This document shows, one piece after another, positions 1 to 9,034 of a DNA stretch of 64,000 nucleotides; within the stretch, counting starts at the first letter, position 1, and every line of letters begins with the position of its first letter. A model generated the notes under the pieces. The model made no database searches and was not told the DNA's origin. It saw only the letters and a program-made list of their open reading frames with translations. Position numbers and translations under genes: made by a program. The stretch spans positions 372,001 through 436,000 of the forward strand of contig NZ_JBNAGG010000001.1 of NCBI RefSeq assembly GCF_049801075.1. The letters run 5' to 3'. This DNA is from Maritalea sp049801075 (GTDB taxonomy: Bacteria; Pseudomonadota; Alphaproteobacteria; Rhizobiales; Devosiaceae).

Positions 1-2121
1 CGCTTGGCCAAGTGCAGTGGTGAGCAATACGTTATCGTCTGCCGAACAAGTTTCCACATCAACAATGCCGTCGCCATCTTCGAGTTTCATGGCGATTTTG
101 CCGTTGCGGTTCACATTGATGAAGTCGGCCAATGAGTTACGACGTACCGTGCCGCGCTTCGTCGCGAACATAATGTCGAGATCCTGCCAAGTGTCCTCGT
201 CTTCAGGCAATGGCATGATCGAGGTGATATATTCACCTTCTTGCAGCGGCAGCATATTGACCAAGGCCTTGCCGCGCGAGTTGGCAGCGCCAACTGGCAA
301 ACGCCAGACCTTCAGTTTGTAAACAATACCGCGGCTGGTGAAGAACAGTACTGGTGTGTGGGTATTTGCCACAAATAACCGTGCTACAAAATCTTCATCA
401 CGCGTTGCCATGCCTGAACGGCCCTTGCCGCCGCGACGCTGGGCGCGATAGGTGGAAAGCGGCACGCGTTTGATGTAACCACCGTGAGATACGGTCACAA
501 CCATATCTTCTCGTGCGATCAAATCTTCGTCGTCCACATCACCAACAGCATCGACAATTTCTGTGCGACGTTCGGTACCGTAACGGTCGCGCACTTCGAG
601 CATTTCTTCGCGAATGATTTCGATCACGCGCTCTTTAGACCGCAAAATATCGAGATAGTCTTCGATTTCGGCGCCCAACTTATTCAATTCGTCGCCAATT
701 TCATCGCGGCCAAGCGCTGTCAAACGTTGCAGGCGTAAATCGAGGATCGCTTTAACCTGCTCTTCTGACAGATAATATGTGCCATCTTCATTGACGGTGT
801 GACGCGGGTCATCGATCAATTTGATCAATGCTTCCACATCATGTGCAGGCCATGCCCGCTCCAACAGGCGCGACCGTGCTGTTGCAGGATCTGGCGCTGT
901 ACGGATGAGTTGGATCACTTCATCCACGTTTGCAACAGCGATCACCAAGCCCACCAATACGTGCGCGCGATCGCGAGCCTTGTTGAGCAAGAATTTGGCG
1001 CGCCGTGTTACAACTTCCTCACGGAAATCAACAAAAGCGGTCAAAATATCGCGCAGGCTCATTTGTTCCGGCTTGCCACCATTCAAGGCAACGAAGTTAC
1101 AGCCAAATGAGGATTGCAGAGGCGAGTATTTGTAAAGCTGATTCAACACAATGTCGGCAACCGCATCGCGTTTCAATTCAATCACAACGCGCATACCTTC
1201 ACGGTCTGACTCGTCGCGAATGTCCGAAATACCTTCAATCCGCTTATCGCGCACAAGCTCCGCGATCTTTTCGATCATGGATGCTTTGTTCACCTGATAA
1301 GGAATTTCGGTGATGATCAGCGCTTCACGATCCTTGCGGATTTCTTCAACGCCAACTTTACCGCGCATCAAAACAGAGCCACGGCCCGTTTCATATGCCG
1401 AACGAATGCCGGAGCGACCAAGGATGATGCCCGCAGTCGGGAAATCTGGCCCTGGCATAATTTCCATCAATTCTTCGGTTGTGATGTCTGCATTGTCCAT
1501 CAAGGCAATGGCTGCATTGATCACTTCGATCAAGTTGTGGCTTGGAATATTGGTGGCCATGCCAACGGCAATGCCGCCTGAACCGTTGACCAAAAGGTTC
1601 GGGAAACGTGCCGGCAAAATAGTCGGCTCGCTCTCAGTATTATCGTAGTTATCGCGGAAATCGACTGTGTCGCGGTCAATGTCTTCCAAAAGCGCTGTGG
1701 ACACACGTTCCATACGCACTTCTGTATAACGCATTGCGGCGGGCATATCCCCATCAATCGAGCCGAAGTTGCCCTGACCATCAATCAAGGGCAAGCGCAT
1801 TGAGAATTCCTGCGCCATCCGCACAAGCGCGTGATAAACCGCTGTATCGCCGTGCGGGTGGTATTTACCGATTACATCACCAACAACACGTGCTGACTTA
1901 CGATATTGCTTGTTCCACTCATACCCATTTTCATGCATCGAATACAGAATTCGACGGTGCACGGGCTTCAATCCATCGCGCACATCTGGCAGCGCACGGC
2001 TCACAATCACGCTCATGGCATAATCGAGATAAGAGCGGCGCATCTCATCAGTTACAGAGATCAAAGAGATATCTGAATTGGGTTCATTTTCAGGTGTTTG
2101 ATCGTTGGGCGTATCAGTCAC
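1..2121 (-). CDS. gyrA: DNA gyrase subunit A (partial, C-terminus outside window)
   Basis: This is the catalytic breakage-reunion subunit of DNA gyrase, which introduces negative supercoils in the cytoplasm with GyrB. 707 codons are present and the frame runs off the left edge, so the end of the C-terminal beta-pinwheel is missing. The reading starts at a GTG at 2121 (VTDTPNDQTPENEP...). The winged-helix/tower region carries the family signature HPHGDTAVYHALVRM and the catalytic tyrosine in AAMRYTEVRM. The GyrA box-like segment QRRGGKGRSGM opens the C-terminal domain. At the positions equivalent to E. coli Ser83 and Asp87 this protein has Thr93 and His97, which is unusual (see findings). The ribosome-binding site before the GTG is weak, so the exact start is less certain than the identity. 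Confidence 0.95.
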   Translation of the reverse strand, partial: MTDTPNDQTPENEPNSDISLISVTDEMRRSYLDYAMSVIVSRALPDVRDGLKPVHRRILYSMHENGYEWNKQYRKSARVVGDVIGKYHPHGDTAVYHALVRMAQEFSMRLPLIDGQGNFGSIDGDMPAAMRYTEVRMERVSTALLEDIDRDTVDFRDNYDNTESEPTILPARFPNLLVNGSGGIAVGMATNIPSHNLIEVINAAIALMDNADITTEELMEIMPGPDFPTAGIILGRSGIRSAYETGRGSVLMRGKVGVEEIRKDREALIITEIPYQVNKASMIEKIAELVRDKRIEGISDIRDESDREGMRVVIELKRDAVADIVLNQLYKYSPLQSSFGCNFVALNGGKPEQMSLRDILTAFVDFREEVVTRRAKFLLNKARDRAHVLVGLVIAVANVDEVIQLIRTAPDPATARSRLLERAWPAHDVEALIKLIDDPRHTVNEDGTYYLSEEQVKAILDLRLQRLTALGRDEIGDELNKLGAEIEDYLDILRSKERVIEIIREEMLEVRDRYGTERRTEIVDAVGDVDDEDLIAREDMVVTVSHGGYIKRVPLSTYRAQRRGGKGRSGMATRDEDFVARLFVANTHTPVLFFTSRGIVYKLKVWRLPVGAANSRGKALVNMLPLQEGEYITSIMPLPEDEDTWQDLDIMFATKRGTVRRNSLADFINVNRNGKIAMKLEDGDGIVDVETCSADDNVLLTTALGQA

Positions 2122-2373
2122 GGCTGTTCTTATTGCTGTTGCGTGTGCGTTAACCCACTTTTCTTAAGTGATTCCGCAAGGAAAGGCCATTGAGATTGCG
2201 CGATTGTTCACATGTCAACGCTGGTTTTGGGCGTTTTTCCCGGCGAATTTAACTCAAACTTGGCAATATCGTGGCAATTTAATTCAGAATCTGCTTAATT
2301 CTTCGCGAAATCCAAAAAAGTATGCGTTGTGGCCCGCGGCCCAAGCTGCAGACCAATATCGGAGCGTTTTACA

Positions 2374-4623
2374 TTGTCTATCGGTTTCGGCCTCGAACGT
2401 ATCGGCCTTCTTACGCTTAAATATCCCAAAATCGTCACCGCAATTCTCGTCGCATTCACCCTGCTTTGCTTGGCACAGGTGCCGCGCATCACCATCGATG
2501 GCGATTTGTTGCGGCTCTATAAGAACTCCGGTGAGTATTACGACACTTATGTAGAATTGGGCGAACGGTTCGGCACATTTGAAAATGATGCTTATATTTT
2601 GGTCAAATCAGATCAGCTGACTGATCCAGAAGTCATTGAGACCATGCGCGAGCTCGCGTTGGAGTTGGAACTCAACAGTTTCGCCAGTGGCACGCTTTCA
2701 CCATTCTCGTTGCGCAAGCCCGCAGAAGAAGACGGGATAACACGACCTGCAGTGCCAGAAAATATGGCGAACGCCGAAGAAGTAGCGGCCGCACTCAATG
2801 ATTTGCGCCAAAACGATCCGATGATGCGAAACCTCATTGTCGAGGATTTGACGGGGTTCGTGATGCTAATGTTCCCAAACCCAGACATGTTAAAGGGAGA
2901 CGGCGAAACGCGCATGATTTCCGAGTTGCGTGAGATGATCGCCTTTTATGACGATCCGCGTTATCAGATAGAGTTGACTGGTCCGCCGATATGGAAGTCT
3001 GAGCTGTTGAATGCTAGTAAGTCTGACCAAGTCAAATTTACCGCCGCTGGCATTATATTAGGCTTTTTGACTGCATTCCTCGCCTTTAGAACCTTCTGGG
3101 GCGCTGTTTTGGCAACCCTGGCGCCATTTGTTTCAGTCTTGTGGGTCGTGGGCAGTGTGGTGCTGATATTTGGCTCCTTCACCTTCCTCACCAACATCTT
3201 GACGGCTTTGGTGCTGGTGATCGCCTTTGCGGAGAGTATGTTCTTCTGTTTCCATTGGCTGCGATTATCGCGCGAAGGCATGGAACATGAAGAAGCGATC
3301 CGCGAAACTATCATTCGGGTTAGCCCCGCTTGTGCGCTGACGTCTATTACGACTGTTGTTGCCTTCCTTTCACTCAGCATCGCGCCGGGCCAAGGCATCT
3401 TTGAGTTTGCCATCACCGGCGCGCTGGCAATCCCTATGGCATTTTTGGCCCTTGTCACCTTCTTGCCGCTGGCGCTGCGTGCGGCGACCCGCTTAGGCTA
3501 TAGGCCGAAGCAAGCTCCAAGCGTTGCGCTGACCGCAATTATCCCACCGCTTGCAAAATTGGCCCAAGGCTATTCTAAGCCTGTGGCGATTGCTGGGGTG
3601 TTGGCATTCTTGTTTATGCTTTACCCGCATTTCCAGTTGCAGCCGAGTTTCTCGTTCCAACAGTTTTTGCCGAAGGGCTCCGAGGCCTTGGATACATCTG
3701 AACAGATTGACCAAGGCGTGGGCGGCGTTGCTCCGCTTTATGTGTCGATCCCGCTTCTCGACAATAATCCGCAAATCACAGACGATGATTTCGCCCGGGT
3801 CGAAACTGTACATGCCATTTTGGAAGATATTTTCGGCAAAGGGAAAGTGATTTCCGGTGCCAGCTTCAACCATTATAGTGAAGCAGGATTTTCTCGCGAT
3901 CAGATTTTCGATGCGGTTGGTCCGTTTATGAAGCGTCGGTTTATCACCGATGAAGGCGATTTGGCGATGGCTACTGCCTTTATGCCGACGCAGCTTGCGT
4001 CAAAAGAAGTGCGTGAGCTGGTGGAACAAACTGACGCTGCGCTGAAGGATGCAGGCCTTAGCGATACCTCTATCTCTGGTTTCCGCGTGCTTTCTGCCTA
4101 TGAGAGCGTTGATATGATTCAGCGGCTTCAAGATGGCTTGACGATTGCGGTGATCATTTCGATTTTCATTATCGGCATCGCCTTCCGCTCTTGGCGCGTT
4201 GCGCTGATTTGCACCATTCCAAACTTTGCGCCAATTTTGGGCACGGAACTGTATCTCTGGGTATCCGGTGCAGGGTTGCAACTAACGACCGTCATCTCAT
4301 TGACGATTGCCTTTGGTATTGCCGTAGATGATACGATTCACTTTATGAATCACTATGTTCGAGCGCGGAATCAAAACTACGGACATAAGGAAGCTGTGAT
4401 GCGGACTTTGGAACGTGTTGGGCCCGCTCTAATTGCAACGACGTTGATCCTTTGCGCAGGTACAACCGTTGTTATATTCTCTGTGTTGCCGCAGGTTGCC
4501 CTATTTGGGGCGCTATGCGTGCTTACTCTTTTCTTGGCATTGCTGGGCGATTTGATTATTTTGCCTTCATTGCTCATCGCCGGGGGGCGATTGTTTAGAT
4601 CCTTTGGAGGACAACCAAAATGA
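2374..4623 (+). CDS. RND/MMPL-family exporter
   Basis: This is an inner-membrane transporter of the RND superfamily (MMPL/sterol-sensing type), probably proton-driven and exporting a lipid or other hydrophobic substrate; the substrate is not evident. The layout is a membrane segment at about residues 16-32, a large periplasmic loop to 215, a six-helix bundle at 219-380, a helix near 402-418, a second periplasmic loop, and a second bundle at 588-742. The motif FGIAVDDTIHFMNHY near residue 646 is the conserved RND acidic helix. The TTG at 2374 is preferred because GGAG sits nine bases upstream; an in-frame GTG at 2329 would add 15 residues. Its stop codon overlaps the next ATG (ATGA), so the two genes are translationally coupled. 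No membrane-fusion or outer-membrane partner is adjacent. Confidence 0.85.
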   Translation: MSIGFGLERIGLLTLKYPKIVTAILVAFTLLCLAQVPRITIDGDLLRLYKNSGEYYDTYVELGERFGTFENDAYILVKSDQLTDPEVIETMRELALELELNSFASGTLSPFSLRKPAEEDGITRPAVPENMANAEEVAAALNDLRQNDPMMRNLIVEDLTGFVMLMFPNPDMLKGDGETRMISELREMIAFYDDPRYQIELTGPPIWKSELLNASKSDQVKFTAAGIILGFLTAFLAFRTFWGAVLATLAPFVSVLWVVGSVVLIFGSFTFLTNILTALVLVIAFAESMFFCFHWLRLSREGMEHEEAIRETIIRVSPACALTSITTVVAFLSLSIAPGQGIFEFAITGALAIPMAFLALVTFLPLALRAATRLGYRPKQAPSVALTAIIPPLAKLAQGYSKPVAIAGVLAFLFMLYPHFQLQPSFSFQQFLPKGSEALDTSEQIDQGVGGVAPLYVSIPLLDNNPQITDDDFARVETVHAILEDIFGKGKVISGASFNHYSEAGFSRDQIFDAVGPFMKRRFITDEGDLAMATAFMPTQLASKEVRELVEQTDAALKDAGLSDTSISGFRVLSAYESVDMIQRLQDGLTIAVIISIFIIGIAFRSWRVALICTIPNFAPILGTELYLWVSGAGLQLTTVISLTIAFGIAVDDTIHFMNHYVRARNQNYGHKEAVMRTLERVGPALIATTLILCAGTTVVIFSVLPQVALFGALCVLTLFLALLGDLIILPSLLIAGGRLFRSFGGQPK

Positions 4624-5156
4624 AATTGAAGCATTTCGCGAATGCCATCAAAGCACTTCTGCTGGGCGCTGTTTTGGCCAGTGGTTTCTCAACACCCAGC
4701 TTTGCAGGCAAGGCCGATGTGGAACTCTTGAAAAGCTATGTCGGCAATTGGCGTGGGCGCGGCGAAGCCACCCTCGCCTCAACAGGCGACGATGAAACTG
4801 TTTTGTGTAAAATGGATTTCTCAGACTCTGGCCCTGACCGAATCGGACTTCGCGGACGTTGTTCTCTTGCAGGAACAACACTCTCCATGCGCGGCACCGT
4901 TGCTTATGTCGAACAAAATCGTCGATTTGAGGCCGTAATGTCTTCCAATACGAGTTTCCAGGGCGTGGCCATTGGGCGCCGTTCAGGCAAAAACTTGAAT
5001 TTCTCATTGTTGAATGTGAAAGCCGAAAACGATGATGCCTATGACATCAAAGTTGGCTTGCAACTTCGCAATGGCGAGATTTTTGTGAAGTTCGATATTT
5101 TGCACAAAGCGAGCGGCGGCAAATCAACTGCACGCATTCCATTCACTAAAAGCTAG
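4620..5156 (+). CDS. small exported protein coupled to the RND exporter
   Basis: I do not recognise a named family with certainty. The 178-residue product has a clear Sec signal peptide (positive KLKHFANAIK, hydrophobic core, cleavage after PSFA near residue 29), so the mature part is periplasmic. It is rich in alternating beta-type segments and carries the pattern NWRGRGE, then CKMDF and GRCSLAG, resembling small secreted lipocalin-like barrels of rhizobial genomes. Two cysteines, in VLCKMD and GRCSLA, could form a disulfide. The ATG overlaps the exporter stop codon and a GGAGG box lies inside the exporter's last codons, so co-production is likely. An accessory or substrate-carrier role for the exporter is inference only. 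Confidence 0.7.
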   Translation: MKLKHFANAIKALLLGAVLASGFSTPSFAGKADVELLKSYVGNWRGRGEATLASTGDDETVLCKMDFSDSGPDRIGLRGRCSLAGTTLSMRGTVAYVEQNRRFEAVMSSNTSFQGVAIGRRSGKNLNFSLLNVKAENDDAYDIKVGLQLRNGEIFVKFDILHKASGGKSTARIPFTKS

Positions 5157-5180
5157 TCGCTTTGAGAATGTAGACAAACA

Positions 5181-5209
5181 AAAGGCCGCTTCAAAGAGCG
5201 GCCTTTTTT
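5181..5209. terminator. bidirectional intrinsic terminator
   Basis: An eight-base-pair stem (AGGCCGCT at 5183-5190 with AGCGGCCT at 5197-5204) has a six-base loop, a T run on the right and an A run on the left. It can stop both the exporter operon on the plus strand and ssb on the minus strand. Confidence 0.85.
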
Positions 5210-5229
5210 GATGGGCTGTTTCGTTCGGC

Positions 5230-5718
5230 TTAGAACGGGATGTCATCATCCATATCACCAACATCAAATGCAGGTGCGTTTGCTTGTGGACGACCACCGC
5301 CGCCTTGATTGTTGTTACCGTAGGAGCCGCCGCCACCTTGGCCACCACCTGCACCTGCATTGTCACCGCGGCCACCCAGCATGGTGAGCGTTGCGTTGAA
5401 GCCTTGCAGCACTACTTCTGTAGAATAGCGATCATTGCCATCCTGATCTTGCCACTTACGTGTTTGCAATTGGCCTTCTACGTAAACAGTAGAACCCTTG
5501 CGCAAATACTGCTCTGCAACGCGGCAAAGACCTTCGCTGAAGATAACCACGCGATGCCATTCTGTCCGCTCGCGCTGTTCACCTGAGTTTTTATCGCGCC
5601 AACGCTCTGATGTGGCAATGCGCAGATTAACAATCGGGCGACCATCATTAGTGCTGCGCACTTCTGGGTCAGCACCAAGATTACCAACCAAAATTACCTT
5701 ATTTACACTGCCTGCCAT
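5230..5718 (-). CDS. ssb: single-stranded DNA-binding protein
   Basis: This protein coats single-stranded DNA during replication, recombination and repair, normally as a tetramer. The N-terminal OB fold (MAGSVNKVILVGNLGADPEV, about residues 1-110) is followed by a flexible Gly/Gln/Asn-rich linker and the acidic tip DMDDDIPF, which recruits partner proteins. Length is 162 residues, normal for alphaproteobacteria. The ATG at 5718 has AGGGAAG upstream; an upstream in-frame start at 5742 would add eight residues without homology. It diverges from uvrA, with a LexA-type box between them, so SOS control is likely. The leader contains two strong inverted repeats. Confidence 0.96.
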   Translation of the reverse strand: MAGSVNKVILVGNLGADPEVRSTNDGRPIVNLRIATSERWRDKNSGEQRERTEWHRVVIFSEGLCRVAEQYLRKGSTVYVEGQLQTRKWQDQDGNDRYSTEVVLQGFNATLTMLGGRGDNAGAGGGQGGGGSYGNNNQGGGGRPQANAPAFDVGDMDDDIPF

Positions 5719-5739
5719 CGTATCTTCCCTTTCAGGCGT

Positions 5740-5762
5740 CATATTGAAAATAATTCAATATG
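5740..5762. promoter_or_regulatory. perfect 9-5-9 inverted repeat in the ssb leader
   Basis: The arms CATATTGAA (5740-5748) and TTCAATATG (5754-5762) are perfect complements separated by AATAA. The element begins 22 bases upstream of the ssb start codon. It could be an operator or an mRNA hairpin; no regulator is identified. Confidence 0.5.
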
Positions 5763-5803
5763 TGCATCCAATTTCATATGATTATCGTAGAGTTTATGCA
5801 CAC

Positions 5804-5830
5804 AACACGCCAACAGATTGAAGGCGTGTT
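5804..5830. promoter_or_regulatory. 8-bp stem-loop in the ssb-uvrA spacer
   Basis: The arms AACACGCC (5804-5811) and GGCGTGTT (5823-5830) flank an 11-base loop. No T run follows on either strand, so it does not look like a terminator. Function is unknown; it lies between the ssb start and the LexA box. Confidence 0.4.
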
Positions 5831-5851
5831 TATCACTCATCCACAATCCAC

Positions 5852-5883
5852 TTGACGATCACCCATTTGTTCTATTTATGTTC
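5852..5883 (+). promoter_or_regulatory. LexA (SOS) box over the uvrA promoter
   Basis: The sequence GTTC-TATTTAT-GTTC at 5869-5883 matches the alphaproteobacterial LexA consensus GTTC-N7-GTTC exactly. A candidate -35 element TTGACG lies at 5852-5857, placing the box over the spacer and -10 region of a promoter reading into uvrA. The position between ssb and uvrA is the same arrangement known for these SOS genes elsewhere. Confidence 0.8.
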
Positions 5884-5993
5884 TACATAAAAATCAGCAA
5901 AGTCAACTCTTGTGATTCATTTTTAAGCGCCCTAGGTTGTGCTTCGCAATTCAGTTTGACCGGTTCATACGGCAGGAACAGCAGGATTTATTA

Positions 5994-8876
5994 ATGTCGA
6001 AATCAGCTCATCAAAATCGCGAAATTATCATTCGTGGCGCTAAAGAACACAATCTAAAATCGATTGATGTTACTCTCCCGCGTGACGAATTGATTGTGAT
6101 GACGGGGCTTTCCGGCTCTGGCAAATCTTCGCTCGCGTTTGATACAATCTACGCCGAAGGCCAGCGTCGTTACGTGGAGAGCTTGTCTGCCTATGCGCGT
6201 CAGTTCCTTGAAATGATGCAAAAGCCCGATGTTGAGCAGATTGACGGCCTGTCGCCTGCGATTTCCATCGAGCAGAAAACTACGTCAAAAAATCCGCGCT
6301 CCACTGTTGGTACGGTTACCGAAATTTATGATTATTTGCGGTTGCTGTTCGCGCGCGTCGGTGTGCCCTATTCACCTGCAACCGGTTTGCCAATTGAAAG
6401 CCAAACCGTGACACAGATGGTCGATAAGATTTTGGCACTAGATGAAGGCACGCGGCTTTACCTGCTGGCGCCGATCGTGCGTGGCCGGAAAGGTGAATAT
6501 AAAAAGGAACTGGCCGCGCTGATGAAACGTGGTTTCCAGCGTGTTCGCATTGATGGTGAATTTTATGAAATCCCCGATGCCCCTGCGCTCGACAAAAAAT
6601 TTAAGCACAATATTGATGTGGTTGTGGACCGCATTGTGGTGTCTGCGGATATGCAGGCGCGCCTAGCCGAAAGCTTCGAAACTGCATTGCAGCTTGCCGA
6701 AGGCATCGCCATTGCTGAGATTGTCGCCAGCGAGGGCGAAAATGAGCAAATGGTTTTTTCCGAAAAATTTGCTTGCCCAGTTTCCGGCTTCACCATTGCT
6801 GAAATTGAGCCGCGGCTATTTTCCTTTAACAACCCGTTCGGTGCTTGCCCAAAATGTGATGGCTTGGGCGCTGAAGCGAAAGTTAGCGAAGATCTGGTGG
6901 TGCCGGACGAGTCGCTTAGCTTGAAGAAGGGCGCGATTGCACCTTGGTCACGCACCTCAGCCCCCTACTACGCGCAAACGCTTCAGGCGGTTTGCAAATC
7001 CTATGGCGCCAGCATGGACACACCTTGGGAAGATTTGGCACAGGACGTTCGCCAAGCAATTTTGCATGGCACGGGCGGCAAGAAAATTGAATTCATTTAT
7101 GATGACGGCTTGCGCTCTTACAAAACGCAAAAAGCGTTTGAAGGCGTTGTGGGCAATCTTACCCGTCGTTATCGCGAGACAGAAAGCGCTGGGATGCGCG
7201 AAGAGATCGAAAAATATATGTCGTCCGCGCCATGTGACTCCTGCGGTGGCTATCGGCTTAAGCCGGAGGCATTGGCAGTTAAGATTGATGGTAAACACAT
7301 TGGCGAAGTTTCGCAAAAATCAATTCGCGACGCCCATATTTGGTTTGAGACAATTTCAGATAAACTGACATCGACCCAGAAGGAGATTGGTGAGCGTATC
7401 TTGAAAGAAATTCGTGACCGCCTCACCTTCTTGGTTGATGTGGGTTTGGATTATCTCAGCTTGTCGCGCAATTCCGGCACCCTGTCTGGCGGTGAAAGCC
7501 AGCGTATTCGACTGGCTTCGCAGATTGGCTCTGGCCTAACGGGTGTTCTTTACGTGTTGGACGAGCCATCAATCGGGCTTCACCAGCGCGATAATGCGCG
7601 ATTGCTTGAAACATTGCGCCGACTGCGCGATTTAGGCAACACGGTGATCGTGGTGGAGCATGATGAAGATGCAATTTTGACGGCAGACCATGTTGTTGAC
7701 ATTGGCCCCGGCGCAGGCGTGCATGGCGGCGAAATTGTTGCAGAGGGTAAGCCCAAAGATATTCTCAATCATAAGACCAGCCTCACGGGCCAATATCTGT
7801 CCGGAAAGATGGGCGTGAAGGTACCTGCGGAGCGTCGGCCGATTTCTGACACACGCAAAATCTCGGTTACCGGTGCCACTGGCAACAATTTGAAGAATGT
7901 TGATGTGGATATTCCACTTGGCTGCTTTGTGGCCGTTACGGGCGTTTCAGGCGGCGGTAAGTCCACATTGATTCTCGACACTATGTATGCGGGCATTGCA
8001 CGCAAATTGAATGGTGCGCGCTTGATGCCTGCGCCGCACGATCAATTGCTGGGCCTCGAGTTTTTGGACAAGGTTATTGATATTGACCAAAGCCCAATTG
8101 GCCGGACGCCCCGTTCTAACCCAGCGACCTACACTGGTGCCTTCACACCAATCCGCGAATGGTTTGCGGGATTGCCGGAAGCGAAAGCACGTGGCTATGC
8201 GCCTGGGCGCTTTTCATTCAATGTGAAAGGTGGACGATGTGAAGCCTGCCAAGGCGATGGTGTGATTAAGATCGAAATGCACTTCTTGCCTGACGTTTAT
8301 GTGACTTGTGATGTTTGCGAGGGCAAACGGTACAATCGTGAAACGTTGGAAGTTCAATTCAAGGGCAAATCCATCTCGGACGTGTTGGAAATGACAGTGG
8401 ATGAAGGTGTTGATTTCTTCTCTGCTGTGCCTGCCATCCGCGACAAAATGATTACCCTGCAACGGGTTGGTCTTGGTTATGTGAAAATTGGCCAGCAAGC
8501 CACAACATTGTCGGGCGGCGAAGCACAACGGGTGAAGCTCTCTAAGGAGTTATCAAAACGCGCGACTGGGCGCACACTTTATGTGTTGGATGAACCAACG
8601 ACAGGTTTGCATTTCCATGATGTGGCGAAACTGCTTGAAGTGCTGCATGAGCTTGTGGATCAGGGCAATACCGTTGTGGTGATCGAACACAATCTGGAAG
8701 TTGTTAAAACGGCAGATTGGGTGATCGATCTTGGTCCCGAAGGCGGCGACGGCGGTGGTGAAGTGGTTGCGGAGGGCCCGCCAGAGGTCATCACCGACGA
8801 AGAACGCTCACATACCGGGCATTTTTTGAAGGAATTGTTGGCGCGGCGCCCTTCTGCACAGGATGCAGCTGAATAG
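5994..8876 (+). CDS. uvrA: excinuclease ABC subunit A
   Basis: This is the damage-recognition ATPase of nucleotide excision repair, which loads UvrB onto lesions. The 960-residue protein has two ABC modules: Walker A GLSGSGKSS near residue 37 and GVSGGGKSTL near 648, with signatures SGGESQRIRLA near 498 and SGGEAQRVKL near 839. Zinc-binding cysteine pairs appear near 259-286 (with CPKCDGLG) and near 749-776 (CEACQGDG, CDVCEG). The ATG at 5994 is chosen because AGGA lies seven bases upstream and homologues start close to this point; an in-frame start at 5937 lacks such support. The upstream LexA box predicts induction by DNA damage. Confidence 0.97.
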   Translation: MSKSAHQNREIIIRGAKEHNLKSIDVTLPRDELIVMTGLSGSGKSSLAFDTIYAEGQRRYVESLSAYARQFLEMMQKPDVEQIDGLSPAISIEQKTTSKNPRSTVGTVTEIYDYLRLLFARVGVPYSPATGLPIESQTVTQMVDKILALDEGTRLYLLAPIVRGRKGEYKKELAALMKRGFQRVRIDGEFYEIPDAPALDKKFKHNIDVVVDRIVVSADMQARLAESFETALQLAEGIAIAEIVASEGENEQMVFSEKFACPVSGFTIAEIEPRLFSFNNPFGACPKCDGLGAEAKVSEDLVVPDESLSLKKGAIAPWSRTSAPYYAQTLQAVCKSYGASMDTPWEDLAQDVRQAILHGTGGKKIEFIYDDGLRSYKTQKAFEGVVGNLTRRYRETESAGMREEIEKYMSSAPCDSCGGYRLKPEALAVKIDGKHIGEVSQKSIRDAHIWFETISDKLTSTQKEIGERILKEIRDRLTFLVDVGLDYLSLSRNSGTLSGGESQRIRLASQIGSGLTGVLYVLDEPSIGLHQRDNARLLETLRRLRDLGNTVIVVEHDEDAILTADHVVDIGPGAGVHGGEIVAEGKPKDILNHKTSLTGQYLSGKMGVKVPAERRPISDTRKISVTGATGNNLKNVDVDIPLGCFVAVTGVSGGGKSTLILDTMYAGIARKLNGARLMPAPHDQLLGLEFLDKVIDIDQSPIGRTPRSNPATYTGAFTPIREWFAGLPEAKARGYAPGRFSFNVKGGRCEACQGDGVIKIEMHFLPDVYVTCDVCEGKRYNRETLEVQFKGKSISDVLEMTVDEGVDFFSAVPAIRDKMITLQRVGLGYVKIGQQATTLSGGEAQRVKLSKELSKRATGRTLYVLDEPTTGLHFHDVAKLLEVLHELVDQGNTVVVIEHNLEVVKTADWVIDLGPEGGDGGGEVVAEGPPEVITDEERSHTGHFLKELLARRPSAQDAAE

Positions 8877-8929
8877 GCAAAGCGAAAGACCTGACTTTAG
8901 CAGGTCTCTATGACAGTTTTACCATGCCG

Positions 8930-8971
8930 ACATGCGGTTCACACATATCTGGACCGCATGTTTTGCGTTTT
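8930..8971 (+). terminator. probable uvrA terminator
   Basis: A perfect nine-base-pair stem (ACATGCGGT at 8930-8938 with ACCGCATGT at 8953-8961) is followed by an interrupted T tract (TTTGCGTTTT). A second small hairpin, AGACCTG with CAGGTCT at 8887-8907, lies just before it without a T tract. Confidence 0.55.
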
Positions 8972-8997
8972 GGCGACTGCCGCGAAGCGGGTAGAAT
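8970..8997 (+). promoter_or_regulatory. candidate sigma-70 promoter of the 53-codon gene
   Basis: TTGGCG (8970-8975), a 16-base spacer and TAGAAT (8992-8997) resemble -35 and -10 elements. Transcription would begin near 9004, about 30 bases before the ATG at 9035. Confidence 0.45.
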
Positions 8998-9034
8998 TGG
9001 ATGTATTTAAAGCCATTTCGCCAAGGATTGTGCC

